A DNA stretch of 64,000 nt from Prevotella sp. (GTDB lineage: Bacteria > Bacteroidota > Bacteroidia > Bacteroidales > Bacteroidaceae). Where the stretch lies: NCBI GenBank assembly GCA_017458005.1, contig JAFTGH010000002.1, positions 1 through 64,000 of the forward strand. The letters are read 5' to 3'. Under the pieces are notes generated by a model. It did no database searches. It worked only from the letters and a program-made list of their open reading frames with translations, and was not told where the DNA came from. Positions 44,656 to 56,160 of this stretch are shown here, in pieces. A program made the position numbers and the translations under genes. Each line of letters begins with the position of its first letter. Within the stretch, counting starts at the first letter, position 1.

Positions 44656-45888
44656 TTAGTTCGGGGCTTGCCTATAACAGAAGTAGGCGATAATTGCATA
44701 TAATATATTAGGTACCCATGCGGCAAGCATAGGAGGAGTGTCGGCATTGATGGCAAAGGTAGCACTGATGGTTTGCAAAAGGATATAGGAGAACGAGAGC
44801 GCCAAGCCAATACCCAAATACATGCCCATTCCACCTTTACGCTTCCGAGACGACAAGGAGACTCCAATGATCGTCAGAATAAAAGACGCAAAGGAGGTGG
44901 CTATACGCTTATGGTATTCCACCTCGTATTGCACGACATTGCTGGAGCCTCGCTCCTGTTGCTTGGAGATATAGCGTAACAATTCAGGAGAGGTAAATGT
45001 CTCCTGTTGTCCTTTCGAGAAAATCAAATCCATCGGCTCCATCTGGATTAACGTGTCGATTTCTGAGCCACTGGTGATCTTCTCCCTCATACCCTTCAAC
45101 TCACGTATCTTATAACTGCGCGCTTTCCAGTGGTAACGAGAATCACTGATGGTGTCGTATTGGATGACGCTTGCTGTCATGTGGCTCACCAGTTTCTTCT
45201 TGTCAAACTTATACAAAGAGAAGCCGTAGCCAGTCTTGCGAATATCATCGTATTGGGAGATATATGCCACCGTACCACGGTCAACCATCAACTGGATATT
45301 CGTCGCGGTGGTGTTCTTCTTGTTGTTCTTATAGAGCGACTCGAAATCGTGCCTGACCACCGTACCCTTTGGAATCACATAGGCACCAAGGTAAAAGTTC
45401 AAGACGGCTATCAGTGCTGCAGATATGATATAGGGGCGCAACAGTCGCTTGAAACTCATGCCGCAGGCAAGCATGGCGATAATCTCGGAATTACCTGCGA
45501 GTTTGGAGGTAAAGAAGATGACTGCTATAAAAACGAATAGTGGCGAGAATAGATTGGCGAAATAAGGCACGAAGTTCAAGTAGTAATCAAAGACGATGGC
45601 ACGCAATGGGGCATGATAGGTAGTGAACTTCGCAAGGTTCTCATTTACGTCAAAGACAATAGAAATAGAGATGATCAGGATGATGGAATAAATATAGGTA
45701 CCAATAAATTTCTTGATGATATACCAGTCCATCCGTTTGATGTATTTGAGAGGATTCAGGCGTTTCATCCATGCCAGTTTCTCCCATGGCAACTGACGCC
45801 CCCATTTTATGAGGGGATGCAAGAGAAGCAACAGTCGCAGCCAAAGTCGCTTTGCCTTCTTTAGTATGTCGCTCAGTCTTTCTCTCAT
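44656..45888 (-). CDS. LptF/LptG-family lipopolysaccharide export permease
   Basis: A 410-residue YjgP/YjgQ protein. The N-terminal membrane half begins at IKRMDWYIIKKFIGTYIYSI, a beta-jellyroll periplasmic part lies at about 190-330, and a C-terminal helix set ends it (SFASFILTIIGVSLSSRKRKG, then LALSFSYILLQTISATF). Such permeases extract LPS from the inner membrane with LptBC. The first 50 residues form a basic extension; ATG 45888 is chosen because it overlaps the tgt stop by four bases, though a start nearer MDWYII is possible. Confidence 0.92.
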   Translation of the reverse strand: MRERLSDILKKAKRLWLRLLLLLHPLIKWGRQLPWEKLAWMKRLNPLKYIKRMDWYIIKKFIGTYIYSIILIISISIVFDVNENLAKFTTYHAPLRAIVFDYYLNFVPYFANLFSPLFVFIAVIFFTSKLAGNSEIIAMLACGMSFKRLLRPYIISAALIAVLNFYLGAYVIPKGTVVRHDFESLYKNNKKNTTATNIQLMVDRGTVAYISQYDDIRKTGYGFSLYKFDKKKLVSHMTASVIQYDTISDSRYHWKARSYKIRELKGMREKITSGSEIDTLIQMEPMDLIFSKGQQETFTSPELLRYISKQQERGSSNVVQYEVEYHKRIATSFASFILTIIGVSLSSRKRKGGMGMYLGIGLALSFSYILLQTISATFAINADTPPMLAAWVPNILYAIIAYFCYRQAPN

Positions 45889-47012
45889 CTTCTACGTCCT
45901 AAGTCCTCTATCACGGAGCGCTTCCATTGTACGAAATCACCTTGCTCAATATGCTGTCGGGCATCAGTCACCAGTCGCAGATAGAAAGCCAGGTTGTGGA
46001 TGGAGGCAATCTGCATGGCAAGCAATTCCTGTGCCTTGAACAGGTGGTGAAGGTATGCCTTGGAATGGATACGGTCAATAGCACATCCGTCCGGATCAAT
46101 CGGGGAGAAGTCGTCCTCCCATTTCTTGTTACGCATATTCATTGTCCCCTGATAGGTGAACAGCATCGCATTTCTGCCATTACGGGTAGGCATCACACAG
46201 TCAAACATGTCCACACCACGCTCAATAGCCTCCAGAATGTTCTGCGGAGTACCCACTCCCATTAGATAGCGGGGCTTGTCTTTAGGTAATATCTCGTTGA
46301 CCACCTCTATCATCTCATACATCACCTCCGTGGGCTCTCCTACGGCAAGTCCACCGATGGCGTTACCATCAGCCCCCTTGTCTGCTACGTATTTCGCAGC
46401 CTCTTGACGAAGGTCTTTGAAGGTACATCCTTGTACGATAGGAAACAGGCTCTGCTTATATCCGTAAAGAGGCTCTGTCTCATTGAAGCGCTTGATGCAA
46501 CGGTCGAGCCAGCGTTGGGTGAGTCCTAATGATTTCTTGGCATATTGGTAGTCGCTCTGTCCTGGAGGGCACTCGTCAAGTGCCATCATGATATCAGCGC
46601 CGATGATCCTTTCCGTGTCCATCACATTCTCAGGAGTAAAGATGTGTCGTGAACCATCAATATGGCTCTGGAATTCACATCCCTCCTCACGAAGTTTGCG
46701 AATACCTGTCAAGGAGAATACTTGAAAGCCGCCAGAGTCAGTGAGGATAGGGCGATCCCATGTGTTGAATTGATGCAAGCCACCTGCTTTGCGGAGAATA
46801 TCCAGACCAGGACGAAGGTACAGATGATAGGTGTTGCCTAAGATGATTTGCGCCTTCACCTGCTCACGCAGTTCGGAGAAATGAACCCCTTTTACACTGC
46901 CTGCTGTTCCCACAGGCATGAAAATAGGAGTCTTTATTTGTCCGTGATCAGTGGTGATGATTCCTGTACGTGCATCACTCGCCGAATCAGTATGTTGTAA
47001 CTCAAAGGTCAT
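45885..47012 (-). CDS. tgt: Queuine/preQ1 tRNA-guanine transglycosylase
   Basis: A 375-residue enzyme exchanging G34 of GUN-anticodon tRNAs for preQ1. LTDSGGFQVFSL and the nucleophile region GVDMFDCVMPTRNGRN are clear. The C-terminal zinc site, normally C-x-C-x2-C plus His, reads DPDGCAIDRIHSKAYLHHL: only one of the three cysteines remains. It overlaps lon upstream and lptF/G downstream by four bases each. Confidence 0.95.
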   Translation of the reverse strand: MTFELQHTDSASDARTGIITTDHGQIKTPIFMPVGTAGSVKGVHFSELREQVKAQIILGNTYHLYLRPGLDILRKAGGLHQFNTWDRPILTDSGGFQVFSLTGIRKLREEGCEFQSHIDGSRHIFTPENVMDTERIIGADIMMALDECPPGQSDYQYAKKSLGLTQRWLDRCIKRFNETEPLYGYKQSLFPIVQGCTFKDLRQEAAKYVADKGADGNAIGGLAVGEPTEVMYEMIEVVNEILPKDKPRYLMGVGTPQNILEAIERGVDMFDCVMPTRNGRNAMLFTYQGTMNMRNKKWEDDFSPIDPDGCAIDRIHSKAYLHHLFKAQELLAMQIASIHNLAFYLRLVTDARQHIEQGDFVQWKRSVIEDLGRRR

Positions 47013-49456
47013 TTCTCTTTTTTCTCCTCTTCGATTTCAAATTTCAGGGGATTACTTACTATCTCATCGGTCAGGGCAAAGTCCCATACATCTTGCACAT
47101 TCTCCACATAGTGGAACTCAACACCCTTCAGATACATCTCAGGAATCTCGTCAATGTCTTTCTTATTGTCACGACACATGATGATATCTGTGATACCAGC
47201 ACGTTTAGCAGCAAGGATCTTCTCCTTAATACCACCTACGGGCAGGACTTTGCCACGAAGGGTTATCTCACCAGTCATCGCCGTATTCTTACGTACTTTC
47301 CTTTGGGTGAGTGCCGAGGCGATAGAGGTGGCAATCGTAATACCTGCGGAGGGACCGTCTTTCGGTGTCGCACCCTCTGGCACATGGATGTGTATATTCC
47401 AATTGTCAAAGATACGATAGTCAATCTTCAGTTTGTCAGCATGTGCTTTCACATACTCCAAGGCAAGAATGGCACTTTCCTTCATGACATCTCCCAAATT
47501 ACCTGTGAGGGTCAGTTTGGAGCCTTTGCCCTTTGAGAGGGATGTCTCAATGAAAAGGATCTCTCCCCCCACACTGGTCCAGGCAAGTCCCGTCACCACA
47601 CCGGCATAGTTGTTCCCTTGATAGATATCTCGATAGAAAGGCGGTTTACCCATCAGCCCCTCAAGTTCTGTCGGCGTAATCTTCAGGAAAGGAAGTTCTC
47701 CGTCTTTTGCTTTCTGGAAAGCGAGTTTGCGCAATGCCTTGTTAATCTGTTTCTCCAACTGGCGAACACCGCTCTCACGAGTATATTGCTCTATAATCTT
47801 CTCGATGGCAGCCTTACTAAAGGTCAGTCCTTTGTCTGTAAGTCCTGTGTTCTCTTTCTCCTTGGGAATCAGGTGTCGCTTGGCAATCTCATATTTCTCC
47901 TCCGTGATATAGCCGCTCACCTCTATGATCTCCATACGGTCGAGTAGGGGCTTGGGGATAGTACCGAGATTATTCGCTGTAGCGATAAAGAGGACTTTCG
48001 ACAGATCGTAATCCACGTCGAGGTAATTATCATGGAAAGCGTTGTTTTGCTCAGGGTCTAACACTTCCAGCATGGCAGACGCAGGGTCACCGTTATGGGT
48101 GTTTTGCGTCACCTTGTCTATCTCGTCAAGGATGAAAACAGGATTGCTAGACCCTGCTTTCTGGATGCTCTTAATGATACGCCCCGGCATGGCACCGATA
48201 TAAGTGCGACGGTGCCCACGGATTTCCGCCTCATCGTGCAGACCACCTAATGAGACACGAACATATTTACGATTCAGTGCGTCGGCTATCGACTTGCCCA
48301 AACTTGTCTTTCCAACTCCAGGAGGACCATAGAGGCAGAGGATAGGGGATTTCAGGTCACCACGCAATGATAGCACAGCGATATACTCGAGGATTCGCTC
48401 CTTCACTTTCTCCATCCCATAATGGTCGCGGTCTAATATTTTCTGGGCTCGGTCCAGTCGCAGATCGTCTTCCGTGCACTCATTCCACGGCAATGAAACC
48501 AGTGTTTGCAGATAAGTCAACTGGATATTAAAGTCTGGACTTTGTGGATTCAGTTGGTCGAGTTTGTCAATCTCCTTGTTAAAGATGCGCTCCACATCCT
48601 CTGTCCATTTCTTGTCTTTTGCCTTCTCCAATAGGTCTTTCTTCTCTGGCGAACTCTCATTACCCATCTCCGCCTGCAGGTTCTTGATCTGCTGTTGGAG
48701 GAAGTAGTTACGCTGTTGCTCGTCAATGTCGTCACGTGTCTTGTTGCGGATATCGAGTTTCAGTGTCTGTAACTCAATCTCACGGTTTACAATCTTCAAC
48801 GTGTTAAACAGACGCTCCTTGATAGAGGACATCATCAGCAGCCTCATCTTTTCCTTGACAGAGAATGGCAAGTTGGAGCAGATGAAGTTCAATGCCATAA
48901 TATTGTTGTCCACATTCTTGATGGCAAAAGCGGCCTCTTCTGGAATCTCATCACTCAACTTGATGTACTCTGCTGTCTGGCTACGCAAGTCCTCGACGGC
49001 GGTATAAAACTCGGTATCATGCTTGTCTGGCTCAAGTTCTGGCGCCATTTCCACATGTCCAACAAGATAGGGCTTGTATTTCTGCAACTCCAGCAGTTTG
49101 ATACGTCCCAGTCCTTGAATAATAGCCGTGATATTACCGTTGGGCAAAGTCAACAGTTTCAGCACTTTGGCATAGACACCCATGTCATAGAGGTCTGCAC
49201 GAATCGGCTGTTCCGTCTCTGGGTCACGCTGACAAAAGACACCTATCAGTGCGTCGTTCTTCTCAGCCATTCGCACTACTTTCATGCTGGTTTCACGACC
49301 TATCAATATAGGCGTTATCACACCAGGGAACAGGACTATGTTACGTACAGAGAGTATGGGAAGGGTGTCGGGAATCTCCACACTATTGAGATCGCTATAA
49401 TCACCTTCTACATCGGCAATCATTGAGAACGACCTGTTCTTATTATCCATATACAT
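47009..49456 (-). CDS. lon: ATP-dependent protease Lon
   Basis: An 815-residue cytosolic AAA+ protease. The LON substrate-binding domain spans about 25-230 ([15 protein letters not shown]). The AAA+ module has Walker [14 protein letters not shown] and Walker [10 protein letters not shown]. The protease domain has the catalytic Ser in [13 protein letters not shown] and Lys in [14 protein letters not shown]. The frame is open to 49525, but the -7 element at 49484-49491 places the transcript start near 49478, so I prefer ATG 49456 (49450 and 49474 are alternatives). It heads a four-gene overlapping operon. Confidence 0.95.
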   Translation of the reverse strand: MYMDNKNRSFSMIADVEGDYSDLNSVEIPDTLPILSVRNIVLFPGVITPILIGRETSMKVVRMAEKNDALIGVFCQRDPETEQPIRADLYDMGVYAKVLKLLTLPNGNITAIIQGLGRIKLLELQKYKPYLVGHVEMAPELEPDKHDTEFYTAVEDLRSQTAEYIKLSDEIPEEAAFAIKNVDNNIMALNFICSNLPFSVKEKMRLLMMSSIKERLFNTLKIVNREIELQTLKLDIRNKTRDDIDEQQRNYFLQQQIKNLQAEMGNESSPEKKDLLEKAKDKKWTEDVERIFNKEIDKLDQLNPQSPDFNIQLTYLQTLVSLPWNECTEDDLRLDRAQKILDRDHYGMEKVKERILEYIAVLSLRGDLKSPILCLYGPPGVGKTSLGKSIADALNRKYVRVSLGGLHDEAEIRGHRRTYIGAMPGRIIKSIQKAGSSNPVFILDEIDKVTQNTHNGDPASAMLEVLDPEQNNAFHDNYLDVDYDLSKVLFIATANNLGTIPKPLLDRMEIIEVSGYITEEKYEIAKRHLIPKEKENTGLTDKGLTFSKAAIEKIIEQYTRESGVRQLEKQINKALRKLAFQKAKDGELPFLKITPTELEGLMGKPPFYRDIYQGNNYAGVVTGLAWTSVGGEILFIETSLSKGKGSKLTLTGNLGDVMKESAILALEYVKAHADKLKIDYRIFDNWNIHIHVPEGATPKDGPSAGITIATSIASALTQRKVRKNTAMTGEITLRGKVLPVGGIKEKILAAKRAGITDIIMCRDNKKDIDEIPEMYLKGVEFHYVENVQDVWDFALTDEIVSNPLKFEIEEEKKEK

Positions 49457-49483
49457 TGTTATCGTTTCTTCCATAATAGGGTG

Positions 49484-49491
49484 CAAAGGTA
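49484..49491 (-). promoter_or_regulatory. -7 element for the lon operon
   Basis: Minus strand TACCTTTG, a perfect TAnnTTTG. It decides the lon start. Confidence 0.6.
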
Positions 49492-49534
49492 CAAAATTAA
49501 TTCCATTTACATTTTCATTCTGCAAAATTCTTTG

Positions 49535-49542
49535 TACCTTTG
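49535..49542 (+). promoter_or_regulatory. Orphan plus-strand -7 element
   Basis: TACCTTTG followed by C, as in real promoters here, but no plus-strand gene follows; it points into the 3' end of the FHA gene. A palindrome AACATATATATGTT lies just after it. Confidence 0.35.
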
Positions 49543-49563
49543 CGAATAATTAACATATATATG

Positions 49564-50091
49564 TTATGTTCGAAGAATAATACTGGTGGCACCTAAGGTA
49601 AATAGTGTTCCGTCCTCTATTCTACGTTTCTCACGAGGTTTCAGTTCGATATTATCAACAAAAGTACCAGTATTGCTATTGTTGTCACTGAGCGTATAGC
49701 ATAGTTCTCCACGCTTATCACGGCTGACGTTTATCGTGCAGTGATTCAAGTCGACACTGGGGTCAACAGTCTCAAAAGGCGTGTTGATAGGGTTTCCTTT
49801 CTGATAGCGTCCAATGATATTGTCGCCCATGTGAAGAGGAATCTCTTGTTTGAAGTGGAAGACATTCTCAATGACTACGATACTGCCACATTCTGTATCC
49901 AGATTGGAGAACTGTGTGTTGGCAAGTTCGTTCTCCTTCTTCTGAGTCTCCCTCAACTTCGAGACACCGATACGAATACCAAATTGCTTGCCACACTCAG
50001 CACACTGAAAAACCAGAGACTGTCCCGCTTCGTATTTGGTCTCGTCGAACGTTATATAAGTGTCACACTTTGGGCATCTTACGCGCCTCAT
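49564..50091 (-). CDS. Zinc-ribbon / FHA-domain protein
   Basis: A 175-residue protein. Residues 5-37 form a zinc ribbon (CPKCDTYITFD, CAECGKQFG). The C-terminal FHA domain (about 75-170) has the phospho-threonine-binding pattern NIIGRYQKG, DLNHCTINV, LSDNNSNTGTFVDN. It should bind phosphothreonine peptides; no Ser/Thr kinase is encoded here. It overlaps the HU-CCDC81/SPOR gene by four bases, so the two are co-translated. Confidence 0.88.
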   Translation of the reverse strand: MRRVRCPKCDTYITFDETKYEAGQSLVFQCAECGKQFGIRIGVSKLRETQKKENELANTQFSNLDTECGSIVVIENVFHFKQEIPLHMGDNIIGRYQKGNPINTPFETVDPSVDLNHCTINVSRDKRGELCYTLSDNNSNTGTFVDNIELKPREKRRIEDGTLFTLGATSIILRT

Positions 50092-51152
50092 CCTTCAGCC
50101 TTTCTTTTGTATACCCATCCCTCTTCGAAATCCTCTTCAAAACGAAGATTGTGCAACTCAACATAGGCGGCACTCTCAGACTTGAAGTGACCATAGACAA
50201 CGCGTATGACATTGTTATGGACATTTATCTCTGTGTCTTTGAACCCTCTGTTACGAAGGATACGGACAAATTCTTCCGCATTCGCACGTTTCACCTGACT
50301 TGCCAAGACGATACAATAGGGTTTCTCCTCCACAGAAGGCACCGACTCTTTTTGCTTGACAGAATCCGCCTTCACCTCCGCCTTTGCCTCTATGGTCGGC
50401 AAAGGCTCTGCTTTTACCACAGGAGTAGCGGGCGTCATGTTGGAGTCTTTGGGCATTAACTTGTAAATAATACTATTCTGTAATGCGCTCATCGTCTGCG
50501 ACCCCAAGTTACTGTTAGCCACGGGAGTCGTCAACAAGAAGAAAAGGGCGATGGCGGCAGCGATGGCTACGGCATTACGAATCCACGACATCCTAATATG
50601 GATGGCATGCTCCTCCTCTTCGTCAAGAAGTTCTATTAATGGCAATTGTGTCGTTTCCGCTTCCTCGACAATGCCTGAAGATTCTTGGATTTCCTCTGCT
50701 ACTGGCTTTGTCTGAGAAGTAGCGGACAGGGGCTTCAGAAGACTGAACTCATACGAGCCAAGTCCATAGAGCGAGGGGGTTAATAATCCTGACTCCTGTG
50801 GCTCGAAGCAGTAATTGCCCTCGTCATTGGAAGTCAGTGTGCCAATACCCTCCAGATGATAGACCTCATCATGCAACACCTGTCGCCTGATCTCTTCGAC
50901 CTCTTGCTCTATCCGAAGAAGGGCTTCTGGATAACTGATGTCATAGGTCTCCGCATACGATTGGGCCAACAGGGAGTCGTTCATCTTTAATTGCGGATTG
51001 AACCCGATAGTACGAATAGGAGGTAGGAACATGCCGTCTGCCTCGTCAACACGGGCAGGGACATAATGTGCGACAAAGCCTCCAAAGTCAGGCACTATCA
51101 CACAATCATTGCTCAACAGGAGCACCTCCAGATGTCTCGCTAATTCAATCAC
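50088..51152 (-). CDS. Membrane-spanning HU-CCDC81/SPOR protein
   Basis: A 354-residue protein. The first 140 residues match the paired HU-CCDC81 domains of Bacteroidota (LARHLEVLLLSNDCVIVPDF, YHLEGIGTLTSNDEGNY). An acidic linker, one transmembrane helix (about 189-208, WIRNAVAIAAAIALFFLL) and a long spacer follow. A C-terminal SPOR domain (about 274-350, YCIVLASQVKRANAEEFVRI) should bind denuded peptidoglycan at division sites. The charge pattern predicts cytosolic HU and periplasmic SPOR. This is the second protein in the window built as HU-type domain, membrane helix, wall-binding domain. Confidence 0.92.
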   Translation of the reverse strand: MIELARHLEVLLLSNDCVIVPDFGGFVAHYVPARVDEADGMFLPPIRTIGFNPQLKMNDSLLAQSYAETYDISYPEALLRIEQEVEEIRRQVLHDEVYHLEGIGTLTSNDEGNYCFEPQESGLLTPSLYGLGSYEFSLLKPLSATSQTKPVAEEIQESSGIVEEAETTQLPLIELLDEEEEHAIHIRMSWIRNAVAIAAAIALFFLLTTPVANSNLGSQTMSALQNSIIYKLMPKDSNMTPATPVVKAEPLPTIEAKAEVKADSVKQKESVPSVEEKPYCIVLASQVKRANAEEFVRILRNRGFKDTEINVHNNVIRVVYGHFKSESAAYVELHNLRFEEDFEEGWVYKRKAEG

Positions 51153-51157
51153 GAGTG

Positions 51158-51189
51158 CAAAAATAGATATTTTTTATGAATTGCGCAAA
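51158..51189 (-). promoter_or_regulatory. Promoter of the HU-CCDC81/SPOR-FHA operon
   Basis: Minus strand: TTTG at 51189-51186 and TATTTTTG at 51165-51158, 20-base spacer. The transcript would start almost at the ATG (51152), so it may be leaderless. Confidence 0.6.
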
Positions 51190-51224
51190 TAAAATGAAAT
51201 GAAAGTGATAAAAAAGGTAAAGTT

Positions 51225-51256
51225 TTTGTATATCAGGCTTTTATTTATTACTTTTG
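51225..51256 (+). promoter_or_regulatory. Promoter of the omega-amidase-like gene
   Basis: TTTG at 51225-51228 and TACTTTTG at 51249-51256, 20-base spacer. Confidence 0.68.
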
Positions 51257-51302
51257 CAAGCAACAATTAAAAACGAGAACAGATAATTACTGAATTGAAA
51301 AT

Positions 51303-52064
51303 ATGAAAGTATCACTGTTACAGACAGATATAGCGTGGGGAGATTTCGAGGAGAACATCCGTCGGGTGGAACAACTTATGAGCGTTTCCGATGATAGTGA
51401 CTTGTATGTCTTACCCGAGATGTGGAGTACGGGGTTTGCCACTCAGCCTGAAGGTATCGCCCATCAGGAAGAGCATAACGAAGCCTTGCAATGGATGCGC
51501 CAGAAAGCAACGGAGAGACAATGTGCGATTTGCGGAAGTCTTGCCGTTCACTTGAATGACGGGACCTTTCGAAACCGTCATTATTTTGTTGATGGGCGAA
51601 ACCACCAAGAGGTGTTTTATGACAAGCATCACCTCTTTACTTATGGAGGGGAAAACAAATACTACACAGCAGGTCAGCAGCACACAATCGTGGAATATGA
51701 GGGATTTCGCATACTACTGCTTACCTGCTATGATCTTCGTTTCCCTTGTTGGAGCCGCTATGCTGACGATCGGGCGTATGACACCATTGTGGTGGTGGCA
51801 AACTGGCCCGAGTCCCGTCAGTCGGCATGGCATATCCTCACTCGTGCCAGAGCCATCGAGAACCAGGCGTACTTGGTAGGAGTCAACAGGGTGGGGGATG
51901 ATGAGTACTCTCATTACGTTGGCGCCAGTTGTGTCATTGACCCGATTGGCAGGACATTAGGACAATGCCGTCAGAATCAAACGGAGGTGTTGACGGTTGA
52001 CCTGTCGCTGGAAGAACTCCATCGGAGACGTTCGAAATTCCGTGTTCTTGAAGACCGTGATTAA
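51303..52064 (+). CDS. Carbon-nitrogen hydrolase, omega-amidase (YafV) type
   Basis: A 253-residue nitrilase-superfamily enzyme. The catalytic triad is visible as Glu in VLPEMWSTGF, Lys in FYDKHHLF and Cys in LLTCYDLRFP. The motifs match the YafV/NIT2 branch, which hydrolyses alpha-ketoglutaramate and related amides formed by transaminases. Cytosolic. The neighbours give no further hint. Confidence 0.9.
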   Translation: MKVSLLQTDIAWGDFEENIRRVEQLMSVSDDSDLYVLPEMWSTGFATQPEGIAHQEEHNEALQWMRQKATERQCAICGSLAVHLNDGTFRNRHYFVDGRNHQEVFYDKHHLFTYGGENKYYTAGQQHTIVEYEGFRILLLTCYDLRFPCWSRYADDRAYDTIVVVANWPESRQSAWHILTRARAIENQAYLVGVNRVGDDEYSHYVGASCVIDPIGRTLGQCRQNQTEVLTVDLSLEELHRRRSKFRVLEDRD

Positions 52065-52104
52065 AAAATCCGAACTAAAACATGGTTGTTTAGCGAAAAT
52101 TCTT

Positions 52105-52112
52105 TATCTTTG
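52105..52112 (+). promoter_or_regulatory. -7 element for nhaD-pfkA
   Basis: TATCTTTG, a perfect TAnnTTTG, 28 bases before the nhaD ATG. No -33 box at ideal spacing. Confidence 0.5.
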
Positions 52113-52139
52113 TAGTCGGAATTTAAAACTGGATGTTAC

Positions 52140-53510
52140 ATGACACTGATAATCGTATTATTACTAATAGCCTCTTACCTGCTTATTGCGACAGGTCATC
52201 TGACTGGAGTCAATAAAGCCGCCATCGCCATGTTTCTCGGTACGGCAGGGTGGGTAGTCTATGTGTGTTACGGCACGGATTTTGTCATGCAGCAATACCC
52301 AGACGACTATTTGGAGTATCTTGCCGGGGCACAGCCAACCAGTGAGACGGTGAAGTTTTTCATCTATGATAATATCTTCTTGAAATATGTAGGCAAGGCA
52401 GCCGCCATCGTGATGTTTTTGTTGGCAACGATGTCTATTATCGAACTGCTTAACAATAATGGATGTTTCGATTTCATCACGGAATGGATACGGACACGTA
52501 ACTCCAAACGACTGCTTTGGACCATCACGATAGCCACCTTTATCATCTCCGCGAATCTTGACAACCTGACGACGACTACCATGATGTTAGTCATTATGCA
52601 TAACATCTTGCAGAGCGGTCGGCAACGTATGTTAGTGGGGTCTGCCATTGTCCTGGCAGCCAACTGTGGAGGTTGCTTTACGGTAATCGGTGATCCTACG
52701 GGGCTCATCCTGTGGGGCGATGGTGCTGTCACGGCAAGCCATTTCTCCGCCTATCTGGCTCTTCCTGCCCTTTTGGCATGGGTGATTCCTACAATCCTTA
52801 TTAATTACCAGTTGCCTGAGCGTCTGGATTGCGAGTGGAGCACCTCACCGTATCGTGGAGATGACACTCGTCTGAACCGTTGGCAGCGCGTGGTGATGTT
52901 GATAGTCGGTATAGGAGGCTTGTGGTTTATCCCAACGTTCCATAACATCACCAAACTGGCTCCGTTCCTTGGTGCGCTCTGTGTGCTGAGTGTGCTGTGG
53001 GTGGTTAACGAGATTTTCAACCGTCGACTGATGAATGCCGACCAGATGGCACAGCGTCGTATTCCACGAGCCTTGCAATATGGCGCCATCCAGCAGATGC
53101 TTTTTGTGATGGGTATCATGATGGGTATGGGTGTTGTTGCCGAGACTGGTGTCTTTAGTGATATCGCCACTTGGTTTGACGACAATATCCATAATATCTG
53201 GCTAATAGGATTAGGCTCTGGCGTGTTAAGTTCATTGATCGACACCTTCACTGTTGCCGTCAGCAATATCATGCTATACCAAGTTGCTGATATGGGTGAT
53301 ATGGCAACCAACGGAACCTATTGGGAGATTATCGCCTACTGTACCGCTGTGGGAGGATGCCTGTTGTGCGTCGGCTCTACTAGTGGTGTCGCATTGATGA
53401 AGATGGAGCATGTCCGTTTGGGATGGTATCTCAAGAACCTGACTCCAAAAGTTGTTATTGGCTGGCTGGTCGGTCTTGCCGTCCTGTGGATGGAAATCAA
53501 TTTAATATAA
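52140..53510 (+). CDS. nhaD: NhaD-type sodium:proton antiporter
   Basis: A 456-residue inner-membrane transporter with about 12 hydrophobic helices. The ion-transporter-superfamily motifs SANLDNLTTTTMM and GGCFTVIGDPTGLILWG carry the Asn/Asp residues that define NhaD. SSLIDTFTVAVSN mirrors the first in the second half. It should expel sodium at the cost of the proton gradient. pfkA follows after nine bases. Confidence 0.93.
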   Translation: MTLIIVLLLIASYLLIATGHLTGVNKAAIAMFLGTAGWVVYVCYGTDFVMQQYPDDYLEYLAGAQPTSETVKFFIYDNIFLKYVGKAAAIVMFLLATMSIIELLNNNGCFDFITEWIRTRNSKRLLWTITIATFIISANLDNLTTTTMMLVIMHNILQSGRQRMLVGSAIVLAANCGGCFTVIGDPTGLILWGDGAVTASHFSAYLALPALLAWVIPTILINYQLPERLDCEWSTSPYRGDDTRLNRWQRVVMLIVGIGGLWFIPTFHNITKLAPFLGALCVLSVLWVVNEIFNRRLMNADQMAQRRIPRALQYGAIQQMLFVMGIMMGMGVVAETGVFSDIATWFDDNIHNIWLIGLGSGVLSSLIDTFTVAVSNIMLYQVADMGDMATNGTYWEIIAYCTAVGGCLLCVGSTSGVALMKMEHVRLGWYLKNLTPKVVIGWLVGLAVLWMEINLI

Positions 53511-53519
53511 AATAGGTAT

Positions 53520-54497
53520 ATGAGTAAAATCAAGACAATAGGCATCCTCACCTCAGGAGGTGATGCGCCAGGAATGAATGCGGCAATCCGTGCCGTCACA
53601 CGTGCTGGTATCTATAATGGCTTTAATATTAAAGGTATCTATCGTGGATATGATGGTTTGATCAAAGGAGAGGTGAAGAAATTCACCACCGAGAACGTGT
53701 CAGGTATCATCACCCGTGGCGGTACGATTCTGAAGACCGCGCGCTCGAAGGAGTTTATGACCATAGAGGGTATGCAGAAGGCCTATGAGACCTGTCAGAA
53801 AGAGGAGATTGACGCCCTGGTGGTGATAGGAGGTAACGGCTCTCTTACTGGTGCCCGTAACTTCGGCATGGAGTTCGACTTCCCTGTGATAGGACTGCCA
53901 GGAACCATCGATAACGACCTTTATGGCACCGATTCCACGATTGGCTACGATACCACGATGAATACGATTATGGAGTGTGTGGACCGTATTCGTGACACGG
54001 CAAACTCCCATGAGCGCATCTTTTTTATCGAGGTGATGGGACGTGATGCCGGTTTCCTTGCCCAGAACTCCGCTATTGCCTGTGGCGCAGAGGCGGCTAT
54101 TATCCCAGAGGAGATGACAGATGTTGACCAACTTGCCCAGTTCATGGGTCGAGGTATCCGTAAGTCGAAGAAATCCTGTATCGTCATCGTGTCTGAGAGT
54201 CCCAAGTGTGGAGCCCTTTATTATGCGGATCGTGTAAAGAAGGAGTTCCCCGAGTTTGATGTCCGTGTATCCATCTTAGGACACCTGCAGCGTGGTGGTA
54301 GTCCCTCGGCGCACGACCGAATCCTTGCTTCCCGCACAGGAGTTGGTGCTATTGAGGCTATCAAGCAAGGACAGCGTAATGTGATGGTGGGAGTTCGCAA
54401 CAACGAGGTTGTCTACGTTCCTTTCTCTGAGTGTATCCGTACAGACAAGCCTTTCAACAAGAAGTTAATCAAAGTGCTTGATGAACTGAGCATATAG
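53520..54497 (+). CDS. pfkA: ATP-dependent 6-phosphofructokinase
   Basis: A 325-residue glycolytic kinase. [17 protein letters not shown] binds ATP (the GGD motif marks the ATP rather than PPi type together with the residues that follow), and [20 protein letters not shown] carries the catalytic Asp. [17 protein letters not shown] is typical of the allosteric family. A terminator lies 28 bases after the stop. Confidence 0.96.
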   Translation: MSKIKTIGILTSGGDAPGMNAAIRAVTRAGIYNGFNIKGIYRGYDGLIKGEVKKFTTENVSGIITRGGTILKTARSKEFMTIEGMQKAYETCQKEEIDALVVIGGNGSLTGARNFGMEFDFPVIGLPGTIDNDLYGTDSTIGYDTTMNTIMECVDRIRDTANSHERIFFIEVMGRDAGFLAQNSAIACGAEAAIIPEEMTDVDQLAQFMGRGIRKSKKSCIVIVSESPKCGALYYADRVKKEFPEFDVRVSILGHLQRGGSPSAHDRILASRTGVGAIEAIKQGQRNVMVGVRNNEVVYVPFSECIRTDKPFNKKLIKVLDELSI

Positions 54498-54524
54498 AAA
54501 AGTGTTCAAAACATCGCATAATTT

Positions 54525-54561
54525 AAACATTTTCGAATAAAAGTTCGGAAATGTTTTTTTT
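54525..54561 (+). terminator. Terminator after pfkA
   Basis: Arms 54525-54537 and 54544-54556 pair over 13 positions with one mismatch, then an unbroken T-run to 54561. Confidence 0.88.
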
Positions 54562-54577
54562 GTTGGAAATAATTTGC

Positions 54578-54585
54578 TATCTTTG
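54578..54585 (+). promoter_or_regulatory. -7 element of the ATP synthase operon
   Basis: TATCTTTG, a perfect TAnnTTTG, 48 bases before the atpD ATG; the -33 region is the T-run of the preceding terminator. Confidence 0.6.
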
Positions 54586-54624
54586 CAGGAGTTATAACTA
54601 CAAAACAATAACTTTAAATATTAA

Positions 54625-56159
<1,535 letters not shown>

Positions 56160-56160
<1 letters not shown>

